This document shows, one piece after another, positions 52,518 through 61,146 of a DNA stretch of 64,000 nucleotides (within the stretch, counting starts at the first letter, position 1; every line of letters begins with the position of its first letter). A program made the position numbers and the translations under genes. The notes under the pieces are model-generated. The model was not told the origin of the DNA. It was given only the letters and a program-made list of their open reading frames with translations, and did not search any database. This DNA is from Arthrobacter_E sp044748305. Its GTDB lineage: Bacteria; Actinomycetota; Actinomycetes; Actinomycetales; Micrococcaceae. Where the stretch lies: assembly GCF_044748305.1 (NCBI RefSeq), contig NZ_JBIVFT010000003.1, forward strand, positions 434,001 to 498,000, in the 5' to 3' direction.

Positions 52518-55319
52518 TCAGGCCGGTGCTTGCTGCTCCTCGTCGAGTGGGAGGAGCAGCTGGCCGCCCATCTGTTCACGCCGCTTGCCGGGAGGTGCAG
52601 TGGTCAGTCGCTGCAGTTGCCTGACCAGCTCCGAGCCGATCGGTTCTCCTTCATTGGGACGGTGCAGAGAATCCAGTGCCCCGGACTCGGCGAGACGCCG
52701 GATGGTGGTGCGGGACAGCTCCGCTCGGGAATGGAGGTCCTCCAGGGAGGCGTATGGCTGCCCTGCGAGTAGTCGTGCCAGCTCGGCGCCGGAGAGTCCT
52801 GGGATGTCCGTCAGGCTCCGGCGGATGCCGAATGCTTTCGCACTGGGTTGATCCGCGCTGGGTTGATCCGCACTGGGTACTTCCAAGCTGCGCTCTTCCG
52901 CGTTCGCCGGGCCGTCGATGCGCTCCGTCCGGCACCGATCGCTGCTGCGGTTGACGTCGAGCGGCAGGACGGGGACGCCCATTCGCCGAGCCTCGGCCAG
53001 CAGGGCGGGACGGGGGTACCTCTCCGGTTCGTGCTCCCAGAGCCCGCTCAGGAATGCCTCCGGATGATGAGCCTTGAGCCAGGCCGCCTGATAGCCGGGG
53101 AGGGTGAGGGCCACCCCATTGGCCTTGGAGAAGGTGAGCCCGGCGGTGGAGCGCAGGTCCTTCCAGATTTCGCGCACGACTCCGTCCGGGTATCCCCGTG
53201 CCGCGGCCTGCTCGGCGAAGTACCGGGCCACCTTGTCCTGGTGCAATGGGTCCGGGAGGGCGCGGCGGAACTGGTCTGCCAGCGAGAGGCCGCAGCCGGT
53301 CATGATGTCGAAGATTCTCAGGACCTGCTCGTGGAAGAGCAGCATGCCGTGCGTCTCCGCGAGGACGGGCTGCAGGTCCGGATGAGAGTCGTCGGGGTTC
53401 GTGAAACCATGACGGTGCTCGAACAGCAGGGGGATGGTGGTGCCTCGCACCGGTCCTGGGCGGCAGATCGACGTCGCCGCCACCAACTCCGTGAAATCCC
53501 TGGGTGCCATGGCGCCCACGAACTCACGCTGGCCGGGCATCTCGTCCTGGAAGCAGCCCAGGCTGTCGGCAGAGCCTATGAGCGCGAAGGCTGGACCGTC
53601 GTCCAGCGGGATGGCGTCGATGTCGATCTCCGCAGCGTCGGGATGGTGACGTCCGATCTCCTGCAGAACGTGAGAGATGAGGCGCTGAGCCGGCGCGCTC
53701 CGGATCTCCACCGTCATCAGGCCCAACGCCTCGGCGTCCTGTCGCCCGAACTGACTCAGCGGCAGTCGCAGCGGACCTGGCTGGACCGGGGTGCGGCTGA
53801 GAAGGCCTGCATCACCGACGATGATCCCGCACGGGTCCATGGAACGCTGCGGGCCCGGTTGCGGCAGCTCGACGCCCAGTTCTGAGACGTTTCCCGGGGA
53901 GATCCCGTCATCCGGGGCCTGGCGGGTCTTCCTGGTGCCGACAAGGACCGTCCGTTCTCTGCCGAAGCGTTTGAACAGCGCCTGGTGGACTTCGCGGCTC
54001 CTCTCCGGGTCGACCTCGAATGCGATGTTCGGCAGCGAGTGGTCCAGCTCGGCACTGCGGGCGGGCTCGTCGAGCAGAAACTGCTCGAACAGCAGGCCGT
54101 GCCGCAGCGGATTCACCGGAGAGATCCCCAGGAGATGGTTGACCAGGCTGGATACGGCCGTGCCGCGCACGGTGGCACGGACGCCGAGGCCGGAGATGGT
54201 GCGGGCGACTTCGGCGACGGTCAGGAAGTACGGTGCAAAGCCGAGGCGCCCGATGATGTCGAGTTCTCGCTGCAGGCGGTCCTGCACGAGCGGGGCCTCC
54301 GTGCCGGCCAGGCCCGGGAAGCGGAGTTTCATCCCGGCTTCACACTGGGCGGCGAGCTCGGACTGGGCGTCCTGCCCGACGCCCAGGACTGTGGGTTCGG
54401 GCAGGAGGCGTCTGGTCCAGCCGAGGTCCTCAGACGGATCCAGGCGGCAGCGTTCGGCCAGTTTCTCGGTGTCGCCGAGCAGCTGATGCAGATCGCTCGT
54501 GCGCAGATCCGCTGCGTACACGATCTCGTGGGCCAGCCGGGTCATCTCGGCAGACGTTTTCAGATACGCCCCGGTGGGAGGGTTCGGACGGTTCGTCGGG
54601 AGGTCGTGTTCTTGCTCGGGGCCGAGATGGCGGACGGCGTTGCTGAGGATCGCCGGCACCCGGTGCTCCCGGGCGAGTTTGAGCATGCGGACCGGTGGTT
54701 GGTTCGAGGTGCCGCCGGTCTTCGGGGAGGCGGGATGGCTCACCAGCTCTGCGGCCAGGGTCCCGGTGGGCAGTACGGCGAGCCACTCCTTGAACAGGGT
54801 GCGAGGTTTCAGGTACCTGCTGCCGTACATGGCGAGGCCGACGTCGGACTCGGGGCCCAGGAGGACTGTCAGTACGGGAAGCCCGCTTTCGGGATCGACG
54901 GCTCGTGCTGCGAGTTCCCGGCGGGTCACGCCCACCGGCGTCTTCCCGCCGGACCGTCCGGTGGTGTGAGCATGCGCGTCCGAGACCAGGCGGCACAACG
55001 CCCGGTAGCCTGCACCCTGTGGAACGTGGGTTCCTTGGCCTCCGGATCCGCCGCCGTGGGCGAGGATCACCACGCGGCCGCTCACGCGCCGTCGTGGGCC
55101 CTCCTCGCTGTCCTCGACGACGGCGAGATTCACTCCGAGGACCGGCTGGAGGCCGTGATGAAGACAGGCTTGGAGGTGTTTGACCGCGCCGTACAGTCCG
55201 TCGTGGTCTGTGCAGGCGAGGGAGGTGGCACCGTCGCGGGAGGCGGCTGCCGCCAGTTCCTCGGATGATGACGATCCGATGCCGCTGCTCGTGGCGACGT
55301 GAAGATGGGTGAAGCTCAT
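52518..55319 (-). CDS. DnaE2-like DNA polymerase III alpha homologue with substituted active site
   Basis: A 933-residue protein related to error-prone DnaE2/ImuC. A PHP domain (1-230) keeps FTHLHV but loses the second metal His region (ATSSG). The palm aligns without gaps to E. coli DnaE: LPNIAFEV replaces the catalytic PDFDVDF, so D401 becomes N431 and D403 becomes A433; D555 becomes E538 in GLMTVEIR, where K553 is also T536. The fingers keep CRPGPV and LLFHEQVLRI but have KANGVA for KSHSAA. A helix-hairpin-helix (LTDIPGLSGAELARLLAG) remains; the OB region is missing. The C-terminus carries QLLLPL (920-925), a sliding-clamp-type motif. It is probably non-catalytic. ATG at 55319; SOS-controlled with the upstream gene. 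Confidence 0.85.
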   Translation of the reverse strand: MSFTHLHVATSSGIGSSSSEELAAAASRDGATSLACTDHDGLYGAVKHLQACLHHGLQPVLGVNLAVVEDSEEGPRRRVSGRVVILAHGGGSGGQGTHVPQGAGYRALCRLVSDAHAHTTGRSGGKTPVGVTRRELAARAVDPESGLPVLTVLLGPESDVGLAMYGSRYLKPRTLFKEWLAVLPTGTLAAELVSHPASPKTGGTSNQPPVRMLKLAREHRVPAILSNAVRHLGPEQEHDLPTNRPNPPTGAYLKTSAEMTRLAHEIVYAADLRTSDLHQLLGDTEKLAERCRLDPSEDLGWTRRLLPEPTVLGVGQDAQSELAAQCEAGMKLRFPGLAGTEAPLVQDRLQRELDIIGRLGFAPYFLTVAEVARTISGLGVRATVRGTAVSSLVNHLLGISPVNPLRHGLLFEQFLLDEPARSAELDHSLPNIAFEVDPERSREVHQALFKRFGRERTVLVGTRKTRQAPDDGISPGNVSELGVELPQPGPQRSMDPCGIIVGDAGLLSRTPVQPGPLRLPLSQFGRQDAEALGLMTVEIRSAPAQRLISHVLQEIGRHHPDAAEIDIDAIPLDDGPAFALIGSADSLGCFQDEMPGQREFVGAMAPRDFTELVAATSICRPGPVRGTTIPLLFEHRHGFTNPDDSHPDLQPVLAETHGMLLFHEQVLRIFDIMTGCGLSLADQFRRALPDPLHQDKVARYFAEQAAARGYPDGVVREIWKDLRSTAGLTFSKANGVALTLPGYQAAWLKAHHPEAFLSGLWEHEPERYPRPALLAEARRMGVPVLPLDVNRSSDRCRTERIDGPANAEERSLEVPSADQPSADQPSAKAFGIRRSLTDIPGLSGAELARLLAGQPYASLEDLHSRAELSRTTIRRLAESGALDSLHRPNEGEPIGSELVRQLQRLTTAPPGKRREQMGGQLLLPLDEEQQAPA

Positions 55320-55343
55320 GACTGACCGGAGACTGCCTGCGAT

Positions 55344-55778
55344 TCAGACCCGGTTTCGCGCCTGAAGGCCGTGCGTGAAGTCCGCGTAGTGGACGGTGGC
55401 CAGCCCGCCGTCGTCGGCTGGTTCACCCTGATGCAGTGCGGGGGTGTCATGCACTTTGATCAGCCGCCAGCGGTCCGGCTCGGTGTAGTGGGCGAGGTCG
55501 AGTGTGAGCTCCTGTCCCGTGAGGTCCCGGACCAGCTGGACCCGCCAGATCTCGTAGTCCACCGGCGCGGCGGCATGCTCCTGCTCTCCGCCGTGTTGCT
55601 CTCCGCCGTGTTGTTGTCCGCTGTTTCGCTCCCCGCTGTTCCCGGCCCATTGGGCCCGGCGTGTGTACCACCGGCTCGGCGGTGCGCAGACCCGGTACTC
55701 CCGCCCGTCGTAGTGGACGGAGGCCGGGATCTTCAGACGATCGCAGCTGACAGCGAGACCCTGGGTGAAGGCGCCCAT
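55344..55778 (-). CDS. DUF6504-like SOS-operon protein
   Basis: A 144-residue protein upstream of the DnaE2-like gene by 24 bases, on the same strand. The pattern VHYDGREYRVCAPPSRWYTR, then DYEIWRVQLV and PDRWRLIKVHD resembles the DUF6504 proteins that accompany imuB and dnaE2 in actinobacteria; this is motif-level recognition. A Gly/His/Glu-rich low-complexity insert (HGGEQHGGEQE) separates the two halves. The ATG at 55778 has GGAGG upstream. A perfect SOS box lies 58 bases before the start. Function unknown. Confidence 0.7.
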   Translation of the reverse strand: MGAFTQGLAVSCDRLKIPASVHYDGREYRVCAPPSRWYTRRAQWAGNSGERNSGQQHGGEQHGGEQEHAAAPVDYEIWRVQLVRDLTGQELTLDLAHYTEPDRWRLIKVHDTPALHQGEPADDGGLATVHYADFTHGLQARNRV

Positions 55779-55835
55779 GATGAACCTCCGGGAGATACCG
55801 TGACCGACGACGTGCCTCTTCGCGAAAGCTCGCCA

Positions 55836-55851
55836 TCGAACATATGTTCGA
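55836..55851 (-). promoter_or_regulatory. LexA (SOS) box
   Basis: TCGAACATATGTTCGA (55836-55851) is a perfect 16-base palindrome matching the mycobacterial/actinobacterial LexA consensus (TCGAAC-N4-GTTCGA). A -10-like TATGTT overlaps it on the minus strand, so LexA would block the promoter of the operon. Confidence 0.9.
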
Positions 55852-55917
55852 TTGAATCCAGTCTACGACAGAGGGGCTGACAAGAATTCCCGAAGGGCTG
55901 TCGCTTCCGTCCGGAAC

Positions 55918-56877
55918 TCAGTGCGGCGGGTCTTCGAAGCCGTCCGGTGCAACGCTGACCTCGGGACCTGCGGCCCGCGACACGCACGGCATCATGTACC
56001 GGGATCGTTCGTCCTCGGTGAGTACGAGATCGCGGTGGTCGGCTTCTCCGGAGATGAGGCGGATGCGGCAGCTTCCGCAGGTGCCCGACTCACAGGACGA
56101 AGGCACCCGGATTCCGTGGTCACGCAGCGTGTGCAGCAAGGAGCGGCCGGCCGGGACGGTGATCTGTTCCCCCGTCGGTTCCCAGACGGCCTGGAACGGC
56201 ACCTGACGGCCACCGAGTGCATCGACTCCGGCGAAGTCCTCGACGTGGACCCGGCTGGGCCGCCAGTGCATCGTCAGGGCCAGAAGGTCGTCGATGAGGG
56301 GCTGAGGCCCACAGCAGTACACCCGGGTGTCCTCGTCCGGCTCGGCCAGGAGGGGCCACAGATCGAAGCGGCCCTGGACGGCGCTGTGATGGACCACGGC
56401 GCCGCTCTGTTCGAACTCCTCGGCGAATGCCGTGTCATCCCGGCTCCTGCTCAGGTAGACGACGTCGACTATTGCGTCCTCATTCCGGCGCAGCTCGTTC
56501 GCCATGGACCGGATCGGCGTGACCCCGATCCCTCCGGCGATCAGCAGGTAGCGTCGGGCCGGTTCAAGGCCGAAGGAGTTGTGGGGGCCGGACACGGTCA
56601 GAGTGTCACCGATCCTGGCATGCCGGTGCATGCTCAGGGAGCCGCCGCGCCCCTGGTCTTCGCGCCGCACGCAGACCGTGTACTCCGTGGGCTGCTGCTC
56701 ACCGGCTTCGACCAGACTGTAACTGCGTTTCTCGCCCGAGGGCGTGGTCAGGGTCAGGTGGGCTCCGGCGCTGTAGCCGGGCAGGGTGGCTCCCGTGGGC
56801 GAGCGCAGCACGAACCGGGTCACATACGGGGTCAGCTCTTCGCGCTCCGCGAGGATGAGTTCGAGTGTTTCAGCCAA
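55918..56877 (-). CDS. PDR/VanB-type ferredoxin-flavin reductase
   Basis: A 319-residue electron-transfer protein of the phthalate dioxygenase reductase class. The FMN motif RSYS is at 51-54, the NAD motif GGIGVTPIRSM at 115-125, and the C-terminal plant-type 2Fe-2S cluster uses C262, C267, C270 and C298. It moves electrons from NADH through FMN to the FeS domain and on to a partner. The partner is probably the MOSC protein, since the genes overlap by 8 bases (MOSC first). ATG at 56877. Confidence 0.93.
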   Translation of the reverse strand: MAETLELILAEREELTPYVTRFVLRSPTGATLPGYSAGAHLTLTTPSGEKRSYSLVEAGEQQPTEYTVCVRREDQGRGGSLSMHRHARIGDTLTVSGPHNSFGLEPARRYLLIAGGIGVTPIRSMANELRRNEDAIVDVVYLSRSRDDTAFAEEFEQSGAVVHHSAVQGRFDLWPLLAEPDEDTRVYCCGPQPLIDDLLALTMHWRPSRVHVEDFAGVDALGGRQVPFQAVWEPTGEQITVPAGRSLLHTLRDHGIRVPSSCESGTCGSCRIRLISGEADHRDLVLTEDERSRYMMPCVSRAAGPEVSVAPDGFEDPPH

Positions 56878-57655
56878 CGAGATCTCCTACGGTGAGTTCG
56901 GCGCCCGGTTCCAGGAGGCCGTCAGTGACCGTTTCGACGTAGATCCCCATGAATTGATGGCCGTAGCTCTGGGTGAGCAGCTGGGGGACGGGGAGGTCTC
57001 GGCGTCCGGTGCCGGGCTGGACTTCGGTGGCGGCGCACCGGCCGGTCGGCTTGGTGCCCCGGAAAGTGATGTCCCCGAGCCGGAATTCGCGCCCGAGCAA
57101 GGTGAATTCCTGCCACGGTGCCAGGCCGTCGATGTAGATGTTGGCACGGAACCGGAGCGGGTCGATCTCCTGGCCCACCCGCTCCGAGAAATCGCGGACC
57201 GTGGCGAGGTTGATCAGCGAGATGAAGTTCATCTGACGATCTGAGTTGTGGGCGGTGTCGGTGAACCGGCGGCCCTCATCGCGCGCGAACACGGGCTCGA
57301 CGTCGGCAGGCAGATCGAGCACTCGCGCGTAGAACCGCAGGACGGCGTCGCGGCCTTCCCGGGTGCTGAGGTCGACGTCCAGAACGCGGTTGCCGCGTAC
57401 CCGGACGATGAGCCGGTCCGTGCCCGGATCCAGATGGGTGCTGAGGCCGGCCAGTCGGGCTTCTGAGACGAGGACGTAGAACTCGGTCTTGGAGATGCCG
57501 TGGGCCATGCCCGGCCGGTACCGGCCGGCGGGACGGGCCAGGGCGATTTCGCGGTCGAACGGGAACCCCTGTCCGGTTCGCAGGGGGACTTCGGCGAGAG
57601 CCTGCTCAGTCATCCCTTTGATCGGATAGTTGTACAGGGCGGAGACCGTGGTCAT
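56870..57655 (-). CDS. MOSC-domain molybdenum cofactor protein (YcbX/mARC-like)
   Basis: A 261-residue protein with the MOSC N-terminal beta-barrel (SALYNYPIKGMTEQALAEVPL) and MOSC domain. The conserved Mo-ligand cysteine is C207 in KPTGRCAATEVQPGTG. Such proteins reduce N-hydroxylated bases and amidoximes with electrons from a flavin/2Fe-2S reductase. The reductase gene overlaps its 3' end by 8 bases, so the two are probably one enzyme system. ATG at 57655 has AGGAG upstream. The MocR gene ends 28 bases upstream on the same strand. Confidence 0.88.
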   Translation of the reverse strand: MTTVSALYNYPIKGMTEQALAEVPLRTGQGFPFDREIALARPAGRYRPGMAHGISKTEFYVLVSEARLAGLSTHLDPGTDRLIVRVRGNRVLDVDLSTREGRDAVLRFYARVLDLPADVEPVFARDEGRRFTDTAHNSDRQMNFISLINLATVRDFSERVGQEIDPLRFRANIYIDGLAPWQEFTLLGREFRLGDITFRGTKPTGRCAATEVQPGTGRRDLPVPQLLTQSYGHQFMGIYVETVTDGLLEPGAELTVGDLVG

Positions 57656-57683
57656 GAGAGTTTGCTCCTTCTCGGCCGGATGA

Positions 57684-59057
57684 TCATCGTCGTCGTTCTC
57701 CGCCTGGCGCGGATGAGGCCGCCGCGGGGAGCGCGGCGGCCAGGTCATCCGCCAGCGCCGACATGGTGGACGGGTCGAGGTCGTGAATGGTCAGCCGGAG
57801 ATGCCGCGACGCGTCGTCGTCCGCCCCCAGTGAGAACTCTTCGCCGGTCCGGGCGAGCCAGCCTCGGCGCATCAGGCGTTCCGCCACGCTTCGCGCGCTG
57901 CCGTCGACATCGATCCACACGTTCAGGCCGTCCTGGGTCGTCACGGGGATTCCCCGGTCCGTCAGAAGAGCGGAGAACGCCGCGTTACGCCGGGCGTACT
58001 CTGCCCGGGCGTGCGAAATCTCCCGCCGCACGGCCGGGTTGGAGAGCTGGTGGAGTGCCAGGCGCTGGAGCAGGTGACTCACCCAGGTGGTGCCGGGGTT
58101 CAGTCGCGAAGCCAGGCGGGTGGCTGTTTCAGTGTCGGTGGCGATGAAGGCCAGCCGGAGGTCCGGCCCGAGGAATTTCGAGACCGAACGCACGAGGGCC
58201 CACCGGCGGTGCCCTTCGCCGATGATCGTGTTGTAGTCGTGAGTGGAGAGCATGGAGAAGTGGTCGTCCTCGATGACCAGTACGTACGGGTGATCGGCGA
58301 GGATTTCCCGGAATTCGGCGGCGCGGGCGGCGGTCATGCTCGTGCCCGTAGGGTTGTGGGCCCGGGGGGTGCAGACGACGGCCCGCACGCCGGCGGCCAA
58401 CGCCGCACGAAGGCCCGCCGTCGTCATTCCTTCGTCATCCATCGGAATGGGGACCGCCCGGTACCCCGCGATGTGCGCAGTGTGGACGCTGTTCAGGAAG
58501 CATGGATCTTCCAGGCCTACCGCGTCGCCGTGCGTGAGTGCCTGGGAGAGTAGACGCTCGACGCCGTCGACGGCTCCGGCCGAGAGCATCAGGCGGAACT
58601 CGCGAGGCTGATCCTGCGAGATCCATCGCGTAGCCCACTCGGCCAGCCCGGGTTCGCAGGCGTCCTGCCCGTACAGCACGTGGGCTCCGGATACAGAGGC
58701 CAGTGCGCCTGAAAGGTCCGGCAGGAGCTTGGCGTTCGGGTTTCCGTTCCCCACGTCGGACAGGACGGTGTCGGGAGCGAACCCCTCCACTGCGAACGGG
58801 GCGGAGCCGGGGATCCAGGTCCCGCCACGGCCCCGGGTAACGGCGATGCCGGCCTGCACCAGCTGGCGGTACGCCGCGATCACCGTATTGCGGTTCACTC
58901 CGAGGATTTCGGCAAGCAGCCGGGCCGGCGGCAATTGCGCATCGCCTGTGATCTCCCCGCGTTCGACGAGATCGCGGACGCTCGCCGAAATCTCCCCGGC
59001 GGTGGAGCCGGTGATCGGAGACTTCCCGGCTTCCGTCCCACGGTGATGAATGAGCAT
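57684..59057 (-). CDS. MocR-family regulator (GntR domain plus aminotransferase-like domain)
   Basis: A 457-residue MocR-type protein. Residues 1-85 carry the GntR winged helix (QLPPARLLAEILGVNRNTVIAAYRQLVQAGI); residues about 95-450 are a fold-type I aminotransferase domain with PLP lysine K294 in VRSVSKFLGPDLRLAF and the PHNPTGTSM-like RAHNPTGTSM loop. It probably uses PLP-amino acid chemistry to control transcription. The ATG at 59057 lies 6 nt after a TACTAT box (59069-59064), so a leaderless transcript is likely. Followed in the operon by MOSC and reductase genes. Confidence 0.9.
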   Translation of the reverse strand: MLIHHRGTEAGKSPITGSTAGEISASVRDLVERGEITGDAQLPPARLLAEILGVNRNTVIAAYRQLVQAGIAVTRGRGGTWIPGSAPFAVEGFAPDTVLSDVGNGNPNAKLLPDLSGALASVSGAHVLYGQDACEPGLAEWATRWISQDQPREFRLMLSAGAVDGVERLLSQALTHGDAVGLEDPCFLNSVHTAHIAGYRAVPIPMDDEGMTTAGLRAALAAGVRAVVCTPRAHNPTGTSMTAARAAEFREILADHPYVLVIEDDHFSMLSTHDYNTIIGEGHRRWALVRSVSKFLGPDLRLAFIATDTETATRLASRLNPGTTWVSHLLQRLALHQLSNPAVRREISHARAEYARRNAAFSALLTDRGIPVTTQDGLNVWIDVDGSARSVAERLMRRGWLARTGEEFSLGADDDASRHLRLTIHDLDPSTMSALADDLAAALPAAASSAPGGERRR

Positions 59058-59063
59058 ATTTCA

Positions 59064-59087
59064 ATAGTACATATTGGCCTATGCCAA
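59064..59087 (-). promoter_or_regulatory. MocR promoter with palindrome in the spacer
   Basis: On the minus strand a -35 box TTGTTT and -10 box TACTAT (59069-59064) are 16 bp apart. The spacer holds the inverted repeat TTGGC-N4-GCCAA (59074-59087). Autoregulation by MocR is plausible. Confidence 0.6.
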
Positions 59088-59100
59088 ACAAGGTTGCGGG

Positions 59101-59134
59101 GAGCCTGCGCCCTTCCGGGGAAGGGCACAGGCTC
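59101..59134 (-). terminator. Hairpin after the secreted protein gene
   Basis: Arms 59101-59116 and 59119-59134 pair over 16 bp with one mismatch. It lies 44 bases past the stop of the minus-strand gene at 59178. Confidence 0.75.
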
Positions 59135-59177
59135 ATATCGCATCCGTCGCGGGCGCGCTCCGCGACGACGCTGTGGA

Positions 59178-59735
59178 TCAGCGGCCGCCCAGCAGGCCCA
59201 GATTCTGCGCCTTCAGGACAGCCGACTCTTCGGAGGAGCTCAGCTTTCCGTCCTTGACGGCTTGATCCAGACGGGACTTCAGCTCGGCCGTCCGCTCGGT
59301 CTTGGCGTCGGAGCGGACCGCGGTGAGTGCGGCACTGACCTTGGACTCGTCGAGGCCGAGGCTCTTGGCGAGGGAAGCGGTCAGGGCCTTCTCACGGGCC
59401 TGTTGATCCGCTTGGCGCTGTTCGGGCGTCTTCGAGGCCTCCTGCTGCTTGGTGTCTGTGGGCTTGTTCGCCTCACGGAACGCCTTGAGAGCATCGGCGA
59501 CCTTGGTCTCGCTGACCGAAAGTTTCGCGGCGAGCTGCTTTGCCAGCCCGCCCTCGAAACCTCCGCGGTGGTGACCGCCGTCGCTCGTCGTCGCCGTCGT
59601 CGTCTCGGATGCGGGGGTCGGAGACGCCGCGTAGGCGGCCGACGCGAACCCGCCGAGCGAGATGACGGTCACGGCGCCGGCGGCGAGTCCGAGCCCGAGT
59701 TTCTTCTTCGGGGAGAGGGGTTTCTTTTCGTTCAT
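59178..59735 (-). CDS. Secreted helical protein with duplicated motif
   Basis: A 185-residue secreted protein of unknown function. The signal peptide contains the positive start KKKLGLG, a hydrophobic core and a cleavage-like AYAA near residue 35. The mature part has two similar helical units, LAKQLAAKLSVSETKVADALKAF (about 62-84) and LTASLAKSLGLDESKVSAALTAV (about 119-141), joined by a Gln/Lys-rich linker. It ends with a KLSSSEESAVLKAQNLGLLGGR helix. The ATG at 59735 follows AAGGAG. Likely extracellular or wall-associated. Confidence 0.8.
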   Translation of the reverse strand: MNEKKPLSPKKKLGLGLAAGAVTVISLGGFASAAYAASPTPASETTTATTSDGGHHRGGFEGGLAKQLAAKLSVSETKVADALKAFREANKPTDTKQQEASKTPEQRQADQQAREKALTASLAKSLGLDESKVSAALTAVRSDAKTERTAELKSRLDQAVKDGKLSSSEESAVLKAQNLGLLGGR

Positions 59736-59928
59736 GTTTTCTCCTTGACTGCATCGCGATGGTCCCTGTTCCGGGACGGTCGATGCACTTCCAGCGTCCC
59801 GGAGGGCCGTGGGGTTGGCCTTTGTCCTGGCTGCCAAATCGCTGGACGGGCAGCCGGGTTCGACGTGCCGTGCACCGACACGATCGTTGCCACCAAGCCC
59901 CGCGCGGACGGCTGAACAGGGCCGCTTG

Positions 59929-61146
59929 TCAGCCGGCCAGGCAGCCTGACAGCACGCCGCCGGCGGCTCCCACCAAAACCACCGTCCACGGCGGGAGCTT
60001 CCAGGACACCAGGAGCACGAAGCAGAGCAAGGCCAGGCCGAAGGATGCGGGCCCGGTGACGGCGCTCGTGAAAACGGGTGTGTACAGGGCCGCGGTGAGG
60101 ATGCCGAGCACGGAGGCGTTCGCCCCGCGCATCATGGCCTGAGCCCAGGACCTGCGCTGCACTGCACCCCAGAACGGGAGTACCCCGGTGAGGAGCAGGA
60201 AACCGGGCAGGAAGATGCCGAGGAGCGCGACGACGGCACCGAGGACGCCGCCGGGACCGACGCCTGCCAGGGTGCCCAGGTATGCGGCGAAGGTGAACAG
60301 CGGACCCGGTACCGCCTGCGCCGCACCGTAGCCGGCGAGGAACTGCTGATCGCTCACCCAGCCCGGGTCCACCACTCCTGCCTGCAAGAGGGGCAGCACC
60401 ACGTGCCCTCCGCCGAAGACGAACGCCCCGGCGCGGAAGAACGCATCGAACAAGGTCAGCGCTCCGCTGCCCGTTCCCCACGCCAGCAACGGGCCGCCGA
60501 GCAGCAGCGCGGCGAAGACGGCCAGACAGATGACGCCGGTCCGCCGTCGTACGGGGAATCGCAGCGCGATGCCCGCCTGTGGGTCCCCGCCGCGGCAGAA
60601 GATCACCCCTGCGAGGCCGCCGAGGACGATCGCCCCGATCTGGCCCGGGGAACCGGCGAACAACAGCGCTGCCACGGCGGCGAGCACCGCGATGGCCGCC
60701 CGCTGTCGGTCAGGAGCCAAGGTGCGGCCCATGCCCCAGACGGCCTGGGCGACGATGGCCACGGCCACGATCTTCAGTCCTGTCAGGACACCGGCCCCCA
60801 CCGCCCCGCCGAACCAGGAGGCTCCGTAGGCGAAAGCCACCATGAGAGCCGCGGAGGGCGCGGTGAATGCCGCGAAGGCGGCCAGGGCGCCGCGGAAGCC
60901 TGCCCGGTGCAGGCCGATGCCGAACCCCACCTGGCTGGAGGCGGGGCCCGGAAGGAACTGGCAGAGCGTCACGAGCTCCGCGTACTCGCGGTCCGTCAGC
61001 CAGCGTCGCCGTTCCACGAACTCGGCACGGAAATATCCCAGATGGGCGACCGGACCGCCGAAGGAGGTGACACCGAGCCGCAGGAACGCCAGAAACACGC
61101 CCCTGGCGGAGCCGCGGGGGATCGGCCGCGCGGGCGTTTCGTTCAC
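59929..61146 (-). CDS. chrA: Chromate transporter ChrA
   Basis: A 405-residue two-domain CHR transporter with about ten helices. Each half carries the CHR signature, first LGVTSFGGPVAHLGYFRAEFV and LCQFLPGPASSQVGFGIG, second GAFVFGGGHVVLPLLQ and GYGAAQAVPGPLFTFAAYLG. It exports chromate and gives chromate resistance in characterised members. The GTG at 61146 is preceded by GGAAGGA. It is divergent from a two-component system; no chrB is visible. Confidence 0.93.
   Translation of the reverse strand: MNETPARPIPRGSARGVFLAFLRLGVTSFGGPVAHLGYFRAEFVERRRWLTDREYAELVTLCQFLPGPASSQVGFGIGLHRAGFRGALAAFAAFTAPSAALMVAFAYGASWFGGAVGAGVLTGLKIVAVAIVAQAVWGMGRTLAPDRQRAAIAVLAAVAALLFAGSPGQIGAIVLGGLAGVIFCRGGDPQAGIALRFPVRRRTGVICLAVFAALLLGGPLLAWGTGSGALTLFDAFFRAGAFVFGGGHVVLPLLQAGVVDPGWVSDQQFLAGYGAAQAVPGPLFTFAAYLGTLAGVGPGGVLGAVVALLGIFLPGFLLLTGVLPFWGAVQRRSWAQAMMRGANASVLGILTAALYTPVFTSAVTGPASFGLALLCFVLLVSWKLPPWTVVLVGAAGGVLSGCLAG

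Noticed and set aside
52518..55319. Simple pseudogene of dnaE2
   Set aside because: 933 codons are open, the alignment is gap-free at the active site, and an intact SOS box and partner gene are retained, so decay alone is less likely; it cannot be excluded.
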